From contig NZ_JBASAD010000017.1 in NCBI RefSeq assembly GCF_049650445.1, forward strand, positions 124,001-188,000: a stretch of DNA of 64,000 nt, read 5' to 3'. Under the pieces are notes generated by a model that was not told the DNA's origin, ran no database searches, and saw only the letters and a list, made by a program, of their open reading frames with translations. Positions 44,599 to 54,125 of this stretch are shown piece after piece (position 1 is the stretch's first letter; every line of letters begins with the position of its first letter). The DNA is from Castellaniella sp049650445 (GTDB lineage: Bacteria; Pseudomonadota; Gammaproteobacteria; Burkholderiales; Burkholderiaceae_B). Made by a program: the position numbers and the translations under genes.

Positions 44599-46008
44599 AT
44601 GTCCAATCCCATCAATACGACTTTGCTCATCATCGGTGGCGGCCCCGGCGGCTACGTGGCCGCCATCCGCGCCGGCCAGTTGGGCATTCCCACCGTGCTG
44701 GTCGAAGGCGCCGCCCTGGGCGGCACCTGCCTGAACATCGGCTGCATCCCGTCCAAGGCGTTGATCCATGTGGCCGAGCAGTTCCACGCTCTGCAAGGCT
44801 ATGCCGGCGATTCGCCGCTGGGCATCCGCGCCCAGGCGCCGGAACTCGACCTGGCGCGCAGCGTTGCCTGGAAGGACGGCATCGTCAAGAAACTCACCAC
44901 GGGCGTGGGCGCGCTGCTGAAAAAGCACAAGGTCACGGTCGTCCAGGGCTGGGCGCGCATCGTCGACGGCAAGACCGTGGATGTCGATCCCGTCGTCAAG
45001 GGCAAGGCCGGCGCGCCCCAGCGCATCCGCTGCGAACACCTGCTGCTCGCCACGGGTTCGGAGCCCGTTGCGCTGCCCTTCATGCCCTTCGGCGGCCCGG
45101 TGATTTCCTCGACCGAGGCCCTGTCGCCCAAAAAATTGCCGAAATCCCTGGCCATCGTCGGCGCGGGCTACATCGGCCTGGAGCTGGGCATCGTCTACCG
45201 CAAGCTGGGTGTGAAGGTCGATGTGATCGAGGCCCAGGACCGCATCCTGCCCGTCTACGATGCCGATCTGGTCAGGCCGGTGCATGCCGCGCTGAAATCC
45301 CTGGGCGTCGGCCTGCACTTGCAGACCCAGGTCCTGGGCCTGGCCGAGGACGTCAAGGGCCTGCGGGTCCAGTCGGGCAAGACAGAAGGCGTCCTGCCCG
45401 CGCAGCAAGTACTGGTGGCCGTCGGCCGCAAGCCCCGCAGCCGGGGCTTCGGGCTCAGTTCCCTGATGCTCGACATGGACGGTCTGGCGGTGCGTGTGGA
45501 CGACCGTTGCCGCACTTCCATGAGCGGGGTCTGGGCCATTGGCGACCTGACGGGCGAGCCCATGCTGGCGCATCGCGCCATGGCACAAGGCGAGTGCGTG
45601 GCCGAGCAGATCGCCGGCCATACGCGGCGCTTCGTGCCGGCGGCGATCCCGGCGGTGTGCTTCACCGACCCGGAGGTCGTCACGGCGGGCTTGTCGCCGC
45701 AGCAGGCGGCCCAGGCGGGCATCGACGCCATCGACGCGTCCTTCCCGCTGGCAGCCAACGGCCGGGCGATGACGCTGGAGTCCACCGACGGCTTCGTGCG
45801 GGTGGTGGCGCGGCGCGACAACCACCTGATCCTGGGCTGGCAGGCCGTGGGGCGGGGCGTGTCGGAATTCGCCGCCGCCTTCGGCCAGTCCATCGAGATG
45901 GGCGCGCGGCTGGAAGATGTCGGCCACACGATCCACGCCCATCCGACCCAGGGCGAGGCGATCCAGGAAGCCGCCTTGCGGGCGCTGGGGCAGGCGCTGC
46001 ATATCTGA
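44599..46008 (+). CDS. lpdV: Dihydrolipoamide dehydrogenase E3
   Basis: The 469-residue flavoenzyme has the FAD motif LLIIGGGPGGYVAAIRAGQL, the redox disulfide GGTCLNIGCIPSK, the NAD-binding motif AIVGAGYIGLELG and the C-terminal dimer motif HTIHAHPTQGEAI with the catalytic His. It reoxidizes E2 lipoamide, passing electrons to NAD+. It lies 5 bp after bkdB. The order E1alpha, E1beta, E2, E3 equals the Pseudomonas bkd operon, so lpdV is used. Confidence 0.94.
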   Translation: MSNPINTTLLIIGGGPGGYVAAIRAGQLGIPTVLVEGAALGGTCLNIGCIPSKALIHVAEQFHALQGYAGDSPLGIRAQAPELDLARSVAWKDGIVKKLTTGVGALLKKHKVTVVQGWARIVDGKTVDVDPVVKGKAGAPQRIRCEHLLLATGSEPVALPFMPFGGPVISSTEALSPKKLPKSLAIVGAGYIGLELGIVYRKLGVKVDVIEAQDRILPVYDADLVRPVHAALKSLGVGLHLQTQVLGLAEDVKGLRVQSGKTEGVLPAQQVLVAVGRKPRSRGFGLSSLMLDMDGLAVRVDDRCRTSMSGVWAIGDLTGEPMLAHRAMAQGECVAEQIAGHTRRFVPAAIPAVCFTDPEVVTAGLSPQQAAQAGIDAIDASFPLAANGRAMTLESTDGFVRVVARRDNHLILGWQAVGRGVSEFAAAFGQSIEMGARLEDVGHTIHAHPTQGEAIQEAALRALGQALHI

Positions 46009-46022
46009 CGAGCCGAAGCCCT

Positions 46023-46051
46023 GGCCGCGCCGCCGGACCGGCGGCGCGGCC
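46023..46051 (+). terminator. GC-rich inverted repeat after the bkd operon
   Basis: GGCCGCGCCGCCGG and its exact complement flank a single A, 14 bases after the lpdV stop. Without a U tract (only TGATT follows), it is a likely Rho-assisted or 3'-end hairpin. Confidence 0.55.
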
Positions 46052-46114
46052 TGATTCCATGCGTCCGGACGGCACCATGTTTAAATAAGGAGTCCGTTCG
46101 ACTCGAGGTGCTCC

Positions 46115-47074
46115 ATGCCTTCCGCTTTCCCCGCCGTTCAATTCGATCCGGTCGACGAGCCCCGCCTGGATTTTGTCGCCTGTGCCAGTCCGTCGGGCCT
46201 GCACCGCATGGCGTACTGGGAATGGGGCGATCCGGACAATGACCGGGTGCTGGTCTGCGTGCACGGGCTGACGCGTACCGGACGGGATTTCGATCCGCTG
46301 GCGCGCGCGCTCAGCCAGGAATACCGCGTGGTCTGCCCCGACGTCGTCGGACGGGGGCGCTCGGACTGGCTGATCGATCCGCTGGCGTACGTGATTCCTC
46401 AATACGTAGCGGATCTGACGACTCTGATCGCCCGTCTGCGGCCGGCGCGGCTGGACTGGGTCGGGACCTCCATGGGGGGCTTGATCGGACTGGGCTTGGC
46501 GGGCATGGCGACGGTGTCGCCCGTCCTGCGTCCCGCCCGGGGGGCGTGGGGCCTGGGCTCCATGCCCGATCTGCCGCTGGGCCGCATGGTGTTCAACGAC
46601 ATCGGGCCCGCGCTGGATGCGGACGGCCTGGCACGGATCGGCGAGTACGTCGGCCAGGACCTGCGCTTTGACCGCTACGAGCAGGCGGTGGACTATGTGC
46701 GGACGGTGTCCGCCAGTTTTGGGCCGCACGACGCCGAGGGCTGGAATGCGCTGACCGAGCACGTGTTCCACGAACAGGACGGCCATTGGGTCAAGCATTA
46801 CGATCTGCGCCTGGCCCAGCCCTTTGCCTTGCAGACACCCGAAGCCACGGTTGCCGCCGAAGCCCTGTTGTGGCAGGCCTGGACCCACCTGCCCGTGCCG
46901 TCCCTGATCCTGCGCGGTGCGCAGTCCGATCTGTTGACACAGGCCACCGCGCAGCGGATGCTGGAATGCAATACGCGCACCCGCCTGATCGAATTCGATG
47001 GCGTGGGGCATGCGCCCACCTTGCGCAACGAGGCGCAGATCGCGATGGTGCGCGATTTCCTGCTTGCGCCCTGA
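46115..47074 (+). CDS. Alpha/beta-fold hydrolase
   Basis: The 319-residue protein has the alpha/beta-hydrolase oxyanion segment VCVHGLTRTGRDFD, the nucleophile elbow GTSMGG (Ser), the late acid region LILRGAQSDLLT and the catalytic His in GVGHAPTLRN. It is related to MhpC-type esterases; the substrate is unknown. There is a small insert with RPARGAWGLGSMPD after the nucleophile strand that breaks the usual cap spacing. No signal peptide, so cytosolic. It sits alone between the bkd operon and a PHP gene; a link to branched-chain acyl-CoA metabolism is only positional. Confidence 0.85.
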   Translation: MPSAFPAVQFDPVDEPRLDFVACASPSGLHRMAYWEWGDPDNDRVLVCVHGLTRTGRDFDPLARALSQEYRVVCPDVVGRGRSDWLIDPLAYVIPQYVADLTTLIARLRPARLDWVGTSMGGLIGLGLAGMATVSPVLRPARGAWGLGSMPDLPLGRMVFNDIGPALDADGLARIGEYVGQDLRFDRYEQAVDYVRTVSASFGPHDAEGWNALTEHVFHEQDGHWVKHYDLRLAQPFALQTPEATVAAEALLWQAWTHLPVPSLILRGAQSDLLTQATAQRMLECNTRTRLIEFDGVGHAPTLRNEAQIAMVRDFLLAP

Positions 47075-47122
47075 TTGTCGAGCCCGCACGAACCCGGCGG
47101 GCAGCCTGCGTACCGGTAGTCC

Positions 47123-47959
47123 ATGCCTTTGAACGTCGACCTGCACAGTCATTCCTCCTGCTCTGACGGGGTCCTGCCGCCTGCGCAGGTGGCTGCCCGC
47201 GCCCATGCGCAGGGGGTGGACTGGTGGGCGCTGAGCGACCACGACGAGACCTCCGGACTGGCCGAGGCAGCCGCTGCGGCGCGCGAGCTGAGCCTGGGTT
47301 TCATCCCGGGGGTCGAGATTTCCGTGACGTTCTGCGAACGCACGATCCACGTGCTGGGGCTGAACATCGACCCGGCTCAGTCCGATCTGCGGGTGGGCCT
47401 GGCCGGCATCCGTCGCAGCCGCTTCGAGCGCGCCGGGGTCATCGCCGAACGGCTGCACGAGTGCGGCTTCGCCGATGCCTACGAGGGGGCCTTGCGGCAC
47501 GCGGACAACCCGGACTTGATCGGCCGCGTGCATTTCGCCCGCCATTTGCTGGAACAAGGCCACTGCAAATCCCTGCAGCAGGCCTTCGACCGCTACCTGG
47601 GCGAGGGCAAGCGCGCCTTCGTGCCGACCCGCTGGCCCGATCTGGGGTCGGTGGTGGCGTGGATACGCGCGGCTGGCGGCAAGGCGGTGATCGCGCATCC
47701 CGGGCGCTACCGCTATACACCGCTGCAGTTCGACGCGCTGTTCGACACCTTCAAGGCGCAGGGCGGCGTCGGCCTGGAGGTCGTCTCCAGCGGCCATACG
47801 CCTGCCCAGTGCAGCCGCTACGCCCGTGTCGCGCAGGCCTACGGTTTCGAGGCTTCGCGCGGTTCGGATTTCCATGCGCCCGGCATCCCCCGTACAGAAC
47901 TGGGCCGGGTGCCGCCGCTGCCAGACGATCTGACACCGGTCTGGCGGGACTGGATCTGA
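47123..47959 (+). CDS. PHP-domain phosphoesterase (RNase AM / YciV-like)
   Basis: The 278-residue protein starts MPLNVDLHSHSSCSDGVLPP, with metal motifs LHSHS, LSDHDETSG, GVEIS and AHPGRYR, and DFHAPG near the C-terminus. This is the RnaAM/YciV pattern of PHP enzymes that hydrolyse 3',5'-nucleoside bisphosphates and trim 5' ends of short RNAs including 5S rRNA. It is followed 10 bp later by greB and is probably in one operon with it. Confidence 0.88.
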   Translation: MPLNVDLHSHSSCSDGVLPPAQVAARAHAQGVDWWALSDHDETSGLAEAAAAARELSLGFIPGVEISVTFCERTIHVLGLNIDPAQSDLRVGLAGIRRSRFERAGVIAERLHECGFADAYEGALRHADNPDLIGRVHFARHLLEQGHCKSLQQAFDRYLGEGKRAFVPTRWPDLGSVVAWIRAAGGKAVIAHPGRYRYTPLQFDALFDTFKAQGGVGLEVVSSGHTPAQCSRYARVAQAYGFEASRGSDFHAPGIPRTELGRVPPLPDDLTPVWRDWI

Positions 47960-47969
47960 GGAACATCAT

Positions 47970-48524
47970 ATGAACAAGGCTTTCGTCAAAGAGTCGGATC
48001 ACGACGAGGACGACGACCTGCCCGAATCCCAGGCGCTGCCCGCCGGGACGAAGAACTACATGACGGCGACCGGTTACCGGGCGCTGAACGACGAACTGAT
48101 GCGTCTGATGAATGTGGAACGGCCCGAGGTCGTGTCCGTCGTGTCCTGGGCGGCGTCCAACGGTGACCGCTCGGAAAACGGCGATTATCTGTACGGCAAG
48201 AAGCGGCTGCGGGAAATCGATCGCCGCATCCGTTACCTGACGCGCCGCCTGGAGTCGGCCGAGGTCGTGGACCCTGCCCAGCAGCCCAACCGCGACCAGG
48301 TATTCTTCGGCGCAACCGTGCACTACTGCGACAGCCAGGGCGAGGAATTCACCGTCACCATCGTCGGTGTGGACGAGGCCGAGCCCCTGGCCGGGAAGAT
48401 CAGTTGGGTCTCGCCCGTGGCCCGTGCGCTGATCAAGGCGCGCGAGGGCGACACCGTGACCTTGCGCACCCCCGCGGGGATCGAGGAACTGGACATTCTG
48501 GACGTTGGCTATCCAGACCCCTGA
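47970..48524 (+). CDS. greB: Transcription elongation factor GreB
   Basis: The 184-residue protein has an N-terminal coiled coil with the acidic tip (SWAASNGDRSENGDYLYGKK) that inserts in the RNA polymerase secondary channel and stimulates transcript cleavage, and a C-terminal FKBP-like domain (GKISWVSPVARALIKAREGD). The GDYLYGKKRLREIDRRIRYL sequence identifies GreB rather than GreA. An acidic N-terminal extension (DHDEDDDLPES) of about 25 residues precedes the domain. Confidence 0.95.
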   Translation: MNKAFVKESDHDEDDDLPESQALPAGTKNYMTATGYRALNDELMRLMNVERPEVVSVVSWAASNGDRSENGDYLYGKKRLREIDRRIRYLTRRLESAEVVDPAQQPNRDQVFFGATVHYCDSQGEEFTVTIVGVDEAEPLAGKISWVSPVARALIKAREGDTVTLRTPAGIEELDILDVGYPDP

Positions 48525-48557
48525 ACGGTGGAAGGCGGCTAAAATAGACAGTTTTCC

Positions 48558-51500
48558 ATGCCTTCGAGCCGTCCCGCCGTGACTACCGTACTGATCATCC
48601 CCGGTTCATCCGCTTTGTCCGACTTTCGCAGGGAACGCCTGTTGCGCACCCTGGCTGCCCGGGATCTGCCGGTGGCCGACGTCCGCGCCCAGGCCTGCCA
48701 TTTCGTCGGCATCGACGGCACTCTGGGCGAATCGGACCAGGCGCGCCTGCGGGCGCTGCTGGATGACGGCCGCACGGCCAAGCCGCAATCCGCCGAGCGG
48801 CACGCGGCGCATTTTCTGGTGATTCCGCGCCTGGGGACGATTTCCCCCTGGGCCAGCAAGGCGACCGACATCGCGCGCCATTGCGGCCTGTCGCAGGTGC
48901 GCCGCATCGAGCGCGGGGTGCGCTACACCATCGTGCCGGAACGCCGTCTGCTGGGCGCGCGCGCGCTGGACGCGAACCAATTGGCCGCCGTGGCTGACTG
49001 CGTGCACGACCGCATGACCGAAACCGTGGTGGCGGATGATTTCGACGGCCAGGCGCTGTTCGCTTCCCTGGACGGGCAGCCCGTCCAGGCCGTGCCGGTG
49101 CTGGCCGAGGGCCGTGCCGCCCTGGAGGCCTGCAACGCGCGCCTGGGCCTGGCCCTGTCGGACGACGAGATCGACTACCTGCTGCGTGCCTACCGCGACC
49201 TGGGGCGCGATCCCAGCGACGTCGAATTGATGATGTTCGCGCAGGCCAACAGCGAACACTGCCGCCACAAGATCTTCAACGCTCACTGGACCGTGGACGG
49301 CCAGCCTCAGGCGCAGACCCTGTTCGACATGATCCGCGCCACCCATGCCGCCCAGCCCGAAGGCACGATCGTTGCCTATTCGGACAACGCCGCCGTCATG
49401 GCCGGCGGCCCGGCGCAGATCTTTCACGCGGCGGATGCCGCCGACACCGTCTACCGGCGTCACGACGTGGTGGCCCATACGCTGATGAAGGTCGAGACCC
49501 ACAACCACCCCACGGCCATCGCACCTTTTCCGGGTGCGGCGACCGGCGCGGGCGGCGAGATCCGCGACGAGGGCGCGACCGGGCGCGGCTCCAAGCCCAA
49601 GGCCGGCCTGACCGGCTTTACCGTATCGAACCTGCGTGTGGACGACGCCGTCGAGCCCTGGGAAGACGCGGGCGGTGCGCCGGCCCGCATTGCCACGCCC
49701 TTGGACATCATGATCGAGGGCCCCATCGGCGGGGCTGCTTTCAACAACGAATTCGGCCGCCCGAACCTGCTGGGCTATTTCCGCAGCTTTGAACAAGAGG
49801 CCGGCGGCACGCGCTGGGGCTATCACAAGCCCATTATGCTGGCCGGCGGCCTGGGCCAGATCGACGCGCGCCTGACGCATAAAGACCCGTTGCCGCCGGG
49901 TGCGCTGCTGGTGCAGCTGGGCGGACCGGGCATGCGCATCGGCATGGGCGGCGGCGCGGCCTCCAGCATGGGGGCGGGCACCAATCAGGCCGAACTCGAC
50001 TTTGATTCCGTGCAGCGCGGCAATCCCGAAATGCAGCGCCGTGCCCAGGAAGTCATCGACCGCTGCTGGCAGCAGGGCGAGTCCAATCCCGTCCTGGCGA
50101 TTCACGACGTCGGCGCGGGCGGCCTGTCCAACGCCTTCCCGGAACTGGTCAACGACGCCGGGCGCGGCGCGGAATTCGAATTGCGCCGTGTGCCATTGGA
50201 AGAATCCGGCCTGTCGCCCGCCGAGATCTGGAGCAACGAATCCCAGGAACGTTACGTGCTGGCCATTCGGCCGGACGACCTGGACCGCTTTGCGCGCATC
50301 GCCGACCGCGAGCGCTGCCCCTACGCGGTGGTCGGTATCGCCACCGAGGAACGTCGCCTGCGCGTCACCCTGGACGAAGGGCTGCCCGGCCTGGACCGTC
50401 CGGCGGGCGAGGTGGACCCGGTCGGGATGCGGCCCGTGGACGTGCCGGTGGACGTCATCCTGGGCAAACCGCCGCGCATGCAGCGCAGTGCCGAGCGCGC
50501 CGCCGTGGCGGGCGAGGCCCTGAATCTCGGCGACATCGAACTGCCCGATGCGATCGATCGCGTGCTGCGCCATCCCACCGTGGCGAGCAAATCCTTTTTG
50601 ATCACCATCGGCGACCGGACCGTGGGCGGCCTCACGGCCCGCGACCAGATGGTCGGCCCCTGGCAGGTGCCGGTGGCGGACTGCGCCGTCACCCTGCGCG
50701 ATTACGAGGGCGTGGCGGGCGAGGCCATGGCCCTGGGTGAACGCAGCCCGATCGCGGTCCTGAACCCGGCGGCCTCGGGCCGCATGGCCGTGGCCGAAGC
50801 GCTGACGAACCTGGCCGCTGCCGGCGTCGCCCGCCTGGAAGACGTCAAGCTGTCCGCCAACTGGATGGCCGCCTGCGGCGCGCCTGGCCAGGATGCGGCC
50901 TTGTACGACACGGTATCCGCCGTCAGCGATTGGTGTCAGAGCCTGGGCCTGTCCATCCCGGTGGGCAAGGATTCCCTGTCCATGCGGACCGCCTGGCAGG
51001 ATGAGGCGGGCGACCACCAGGTCGTGTCGCCGGTGTCGCTGGTGGTCACGGCCTTCGCGCCGGTGGCCGACGTGCGCGCCACCCTGACGCCGCAATTGCG
51101 TGACCAGGCCGACGGCTCCGTGCTGCTGCTGATCGATCTGAGCGCAGGGCGCCAGCGCCTGGGCGGCTCGGTGCTGGCCCACGCTTACGGCACCATCGGC
51201 ACGGAAACCCCGGATCTGCACGACGCGGCCCTGCTGCGCACGGCCTTTTTGACGCTGCGCGAACTGGCGGCCCAGGGCTGGGTCCTGGCATGCCACGACC
51301 GCGCCGACGGCGGCCTGCTGGCGGCGGCGGCCGAAATGGCTTTCGCCGGCCGTCTGGGCGTGTCCCTGAATCTGGACATGTTGACCATCGACCCGCACAC
51401 GGCCGATGCCGGTGACTACAAGATCCGCGCCGATCAGGTGTCCGTCCAGCACCATGAACGCAATCTGGCGGCCTTGTTCAATGAAGAGGCCGGCTGGCTG

Positions 51501-52628
51501 TTGCAGGTGCCGCGTGCGCGGCGCGACGACGTGCTGCGCCACCTGCGCCAGGCGGGTCTGTCGAACTGCACCCACGTGGTGGGCATGCCCAATACGCGCC
51601 GGGAATTGCAGGTCTTCCGCGACGGCACCGTCATTTACCAGCGCCCCCTGGCCGAACTCGGCCAGATCTGGAGCGAGACCACGCGGCGCATCATGGCGCG
51701 TCGCGACCATCCCGACTGCGCCCAGGCCGAATACGACACCTGGCTGGACGTCGAGGACCCGGGCCTGTCGCCGCGCGTGGGCTTCGATCCCCAGGCCGAC
51801 GTGGCTGCGCCCTTCATCGCGACCGGCGCGCGTCCCCGCATGGCCATCCTGCGCGAACAAGGCTGCAACAGCCAGGTCGAAATGGCCTGGGCCTTCGACA
51901 CCGCCGGTTTCGAGGCCGTGGACGTGCACATGACCGATCTGCTGTCGGGCCGCATCCGCCTGGACGGCATGAGCGGTCTGGTGGCGGTGGGCGGCTTCAG
52001 CTATGGCGACGTGCTGGGCGCGGGCGAGGGCTGGGCGCGTACCATCCGCTTCAACGCGGCGCTGGCCGACCAGTTCGGCGCCTTCTTTGCCCGTCCGGAC
52101 AGCTTTGCGCTGGGTGTGTGTAACGGCTGCCAGATGATGGCGGCGCTGGCCGACTTCATTCCGGGCGCGGACGCCTGGCCGCGCTTCACGCGCAACGTGT
52201 CCGAGAAGTACGAGGCGCGCCTGTCGCTGGTCGAGGTTCTGGACTCTCCGTCCATTTTCTTTGCCGGCATGGCGGGTGCGCGCGTGCCCATCGCCGTGGC
52301 GCATGGCGAAGGCTTCGCCGATTTCAGCCGCCAGGGCGACGTCGCCCGGGTGACCGAAGCCATGGCCTTCGTCGATCACCGGGGCGCGCGCACGGAATCC
52401 TATCCGGCCAACCCCAACGGCAGCCCCGCCGGCCTGACGGCGGTGACCACGGCCGACGGCCGCTACACCGTCATGATGCCGCACCCGGAACGCGTTACGC
52501 GCAACGTCATGATGTCCTGGCGTCCCGAACGCTGGGGCACGGCGGACCAGGGTGGGGACGATACCGCGCACGGCGGCTACACGCCGTGGATGCGGATGTT
52601 CCGCAACGCGCGGGCCTGGCTGGCCTGA
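48558..52628 (+). CDS. purL: Phosphoribosylformylglycinamidine synthase (large form)
   Basis: The 1356-residue single-chain enzyme converts FGAR, glutamine and ATP to FGAM in de novo purine synthesis. It has an N-terminal PurS-like domain, a linker, the twin AIRS-like synthetase halves (HCRHKIFNAHW, METHNHPTAIAPFPGAATGA, GRGSKPKAGLTGF) and the C-terminal class I glutaminase with nucleophile Cys in LGVCNGCQMMAAL and PHPERVTRN. Length and domain order match gamma-proteobacterial PurL. A -10-like TAAAAT lies at 48540-48545, 13 bases before the ATG. guaB follows 32 bp later. Confidence 0.96.
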   Translation: MPSSRPAVTTVLIIPGSSALSDFRRERLLRTLAARDLPVADVRAQACHFVGIDGTLGESDQARLRALLDDGRTAKPQSAERHAAHFLVIPRLGTISPWASKATDIARHCGLSQVRRIERGVRYTIVPERRLLGARALDANQLAAVADCVHDRMTETVVADDFDGQALFASLDGQPVQAVPVLAEGRAALEACNARLGLALSDDEIDYLLRAYRDLGRDPSDVELMMFAQANSEHCRHKIFNAHWTVDGQPQAQTLFDMIRATHAAQPEGTIVAYSDNAAVMAGGPAQIFHAADAADTVYRRHDVVAHTLMKVETHNHPTAIAPFPGAATGAGGEIRDEGATGRGSKPKAGLTGFTVSNLRVDDAVEPWEDAGGAPARIATPLDIMIEGPIGGAAFNNEFGRPNLLGYFRSFEQEAGGTRWGYHKPIMLAGGLGQIDARLTHKDPLPPGALLVQLGGPGMRIGMGGGAASSMGAGTNQAELDFDSVQRGNPEMQRRAQEVIDRCWQQGESNPVLAIHDVGAGGLSNAFPELVNDAGRGAEFELRRVPLEESGLSPAEIWSNESQERYVLAIRPDDLDRFARIADRERCPYAVVGIATEERRLRVTLDEGLPGLDRPAGEVDPVGMRPVDVPVDVILGKPPRMQRSAERAAVAGEALNLGDIELPDAIDRVLRHPTVASKSFLITIGDRTVGGLTARDQMVGPWQVPVADCAVTLRDYEGVAGEAMALGERSPIAVLNPAASGRMAVAEALTNLAAAGVARLEDVKLSANWMAACGAPGQDAALYDTVSAVSDWCQSLGLSIPVGKDSLSMRTAWQDEAGDHQVVSPVSLVVTAFAPVADVRATLTPQLRDQADGSVLLLIDLSAGRQRLGGSVLAHAYGTIGTETPDLHDAALLRTAFLTLRELAAQGWVLACHDRADGGLLAAAAEMAFAGRLGVSLNLDMLTIDPHTADAGDYKIRADQVSVQHHERNLAALFNEEAGWLLQVPRARRDDVLRHLRQAGLSNCTHVVGMPNTRRELQVFRDGTVIYQRPLAELGQIWSETTRRIMARRDHPDCAQAEYDTWLDVEDPGLSPRVGFDPQADVAAPFIATGARPRMAILREQGCNSQVEMAWAFDTAGFEAVDVHMTDLLSGRIRLDGMSGLVAVGGFSYGDVLGAGEGWARTIRFNAALADQFGAFFARPDSFALGVCNGCQMMAALADFIPGADAWPRFTRNVSEKYEARLSLVEVLDSPSIFFAGMAGARVPIAVAHGEGFADFSRQGDVARVTEAMAFVDHRGARTESYPANPNGSPAGLTAVTTADGRYTVMMPHPERVTRNVMMSWRPERWGTADQGGDDTAHGGYTPWMRMFRNARAWLA

Positions 52629-52631
52629 CGG

Positions 52632-52637
52632 TATAAT
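52632..52637 (+). promoter_or_regulatory. Candidate -10 of the guaB promoter
   Basis: A perfect TATAAT lies between the purL stop and guaB, 23 bases before the ATG. No good -35 hexamer is at standard spacing, so it may be activator-dependent or secondary to purL read-through. Confidence 0.4.
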
Positions 52638-52660
52638 CGATCTTTGTGCGGAGTTCATCC

Positions 52661-54121
52661 ATGCGTCTGATCAAGAAAGCCCTGACCTTTGACGATGTCC
52701 TTCTGGTCCCGGCTTATTCCCAAATCCTGCCGCGCGATACGCGCCTGACTACGCAGTTGACCCGGGGCATCCAGCTCAACATCCCGCTCGTGTCCGCCGC
52801 CATGGATACGGTGACCGAAGCGCGTCTGGCCATCGCCATGGCCCAGGAAGGCGGTATCGGGATCATTCATAAAAATCTCAGCGCCGAAGAACAGGCGCGC
52901 GAAGTGGCGCGTGTCAAACGCCACGAATTCGGCATCGTCATCGATCCGGTCACCGTCACCCCCACGATGAAGGTGCGCGACGCCATCGCGCTGCAGCGCC
53001 AGCACGGCATTTCCGGCCTGCCGGTCGTCGAGGGCGGCAAGCTGGTGGGCATCGTCACCAACCGCGACCTGCGCTTCGAGGATCGCCTGGACGTGTCGCT
53101 GCGTGAAATCATGACGCCGCAGGAACGCCTGGTCACCCTGACCGAGGGCGCCACCCTGGAAGAAGCCCAGGCCCTGATGCACCGCCACCGCCTGGAGCGT
53201 GTGCTGATCGTCAACGACAAGTTCCAGTTGCGCGGTCTGGCCACGGTCAAGGACATCGTCAAAAACACCGAACACCCCCTGGCCTGCAAGGATAACCAGG
53301 GCCAGTTGCGCGTCGGCGCCGCCGTCGGCGTGGGCGAGGGCACGGACGAGCGCGTCGAAAAGCTGGCTGCCGCAGGCGTGGACGTGATCGTGGTCGATAC
53401 CGCCCACGGCCACTCGGCCGGCGTGATCGAGCGCGTGCGCTGGGTGAAAAAGCACTATCCCAACATCCAGGTCGTTGGCGGCAACATTGCCACCGCCGCC
53501 GCCGCGCTCGCGCTGGTCGAGGCTGGCGCCGACGCCGTCAAGGTCGGCATCGGCCCGGGTTCCATCTGCACCACCCGCATCGTGGCCGGCGTGGGCGTGC
53601 CGCAGATCACCGCGATCGCCGACGTGGCCCAGGCCCTGGAAGGCACCGGTGTGCCTCTGATCGCCGACGGCGGCATCCGCTATTCCGGCGACGTCTCCAA
53701 GGCCCTGGCGGCGGGTGCGTCCACCTGCATGATGGGCGGCATGTTCGCGGGCACCGAAGAAGCCCCTGGCGAGGTCGTGCTGTTCCAGGGGCGTTCATAC
53801 AAGTCCTATCGCGGCATGGGCAGCCTGGGTGCCATGGCGGACGGCTCCGCCGACCGCTACTTCCAGGATCCCAACAACAACGTCGACAAGCTGGTGCCCG
53901 AGGGCATCGAAGCGCGCGTCCCCTACAAGGGCAGCGTCATCGCCATCATCTACCAACTGGTGGGCGGCATCCGGGCCTCCATGGGCTATTGCGGTTGCGC
54001 CACGATCGCGGACTTGCACGCTCAATCCGAATTCGTGGAAATCACCGCCGCCGGGGTGCGTGAATCGCACGTCCACGACGTGCAGATCACCAAGGAAGCC
54101 CCCAACTATCGGGCGGACTGA
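52661..54121 (+). CDS. guaB: Inosine-5'-monophosphate dehydrogenase
   Basis: The 486-residue enzyme oxidizes IMP to XMP, the first committed step of GMP synthesis. It starts MRLIKKALTFDDVLLVPAYS. The catalytic Cys303 is in GPGSICTTR. Two CBS domains (about residues 95-205) are inserted in the TIM barrel, and the flap RYFQDPNNNVDKLVPEGIEA is intact. The ATG at 52661 is preferred over an in-frame GTG five codons earlier. Confidence 0.96.
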   Translation: MRLIKKALTFDDVLLVPAYSQILPRDTRLTTQLTRGIQLNIPLVSAAMDTVTEARLAIAMAQEGGIGIIHKNLSAEEQAREVARVKRHEFGIVIDPVTVTPTMKVRDAIALQRQHGISGLPVVEGGKLVGIVTNRDLRFEDRLDVSLREIMTPQERLVTLTEGATLEEAQALMHRHRLERVLIVNDKFQLRGLATVKDIVKNTEHPLACKDNQGQLRVGAAVGVGEGTDERVEKLAAAGVDVIVVDTAHGHSAGVIERVRWVKKHYPNIQVVGGNIATAAAALALVEAGADAVKVGIGPGSICTTRIVAGVGVPQITAIADVAQALEGTGVPLIADGGIRYSGDVSKALAAGASTCMMGGMFAGTEEAPGEVVLFQGRSYKSYRGMGSLGAMADGSADRYFQDPNNNVDKLVPEGIEARVPYKGSVIAIIYQLVGGIRASMGYCGCATIADLHAQSEFVEITAAGVRESHVHDVQITKEAPNYRAD

Positions 54122-54125
54122 TCGC

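Noticed and set aside
47970..48060. Acidic N-terminal extension of GreB as an anomaly
   Set aside because: Short charged N-terminal extensions are common in GreB of this group; the functional domains are normal.
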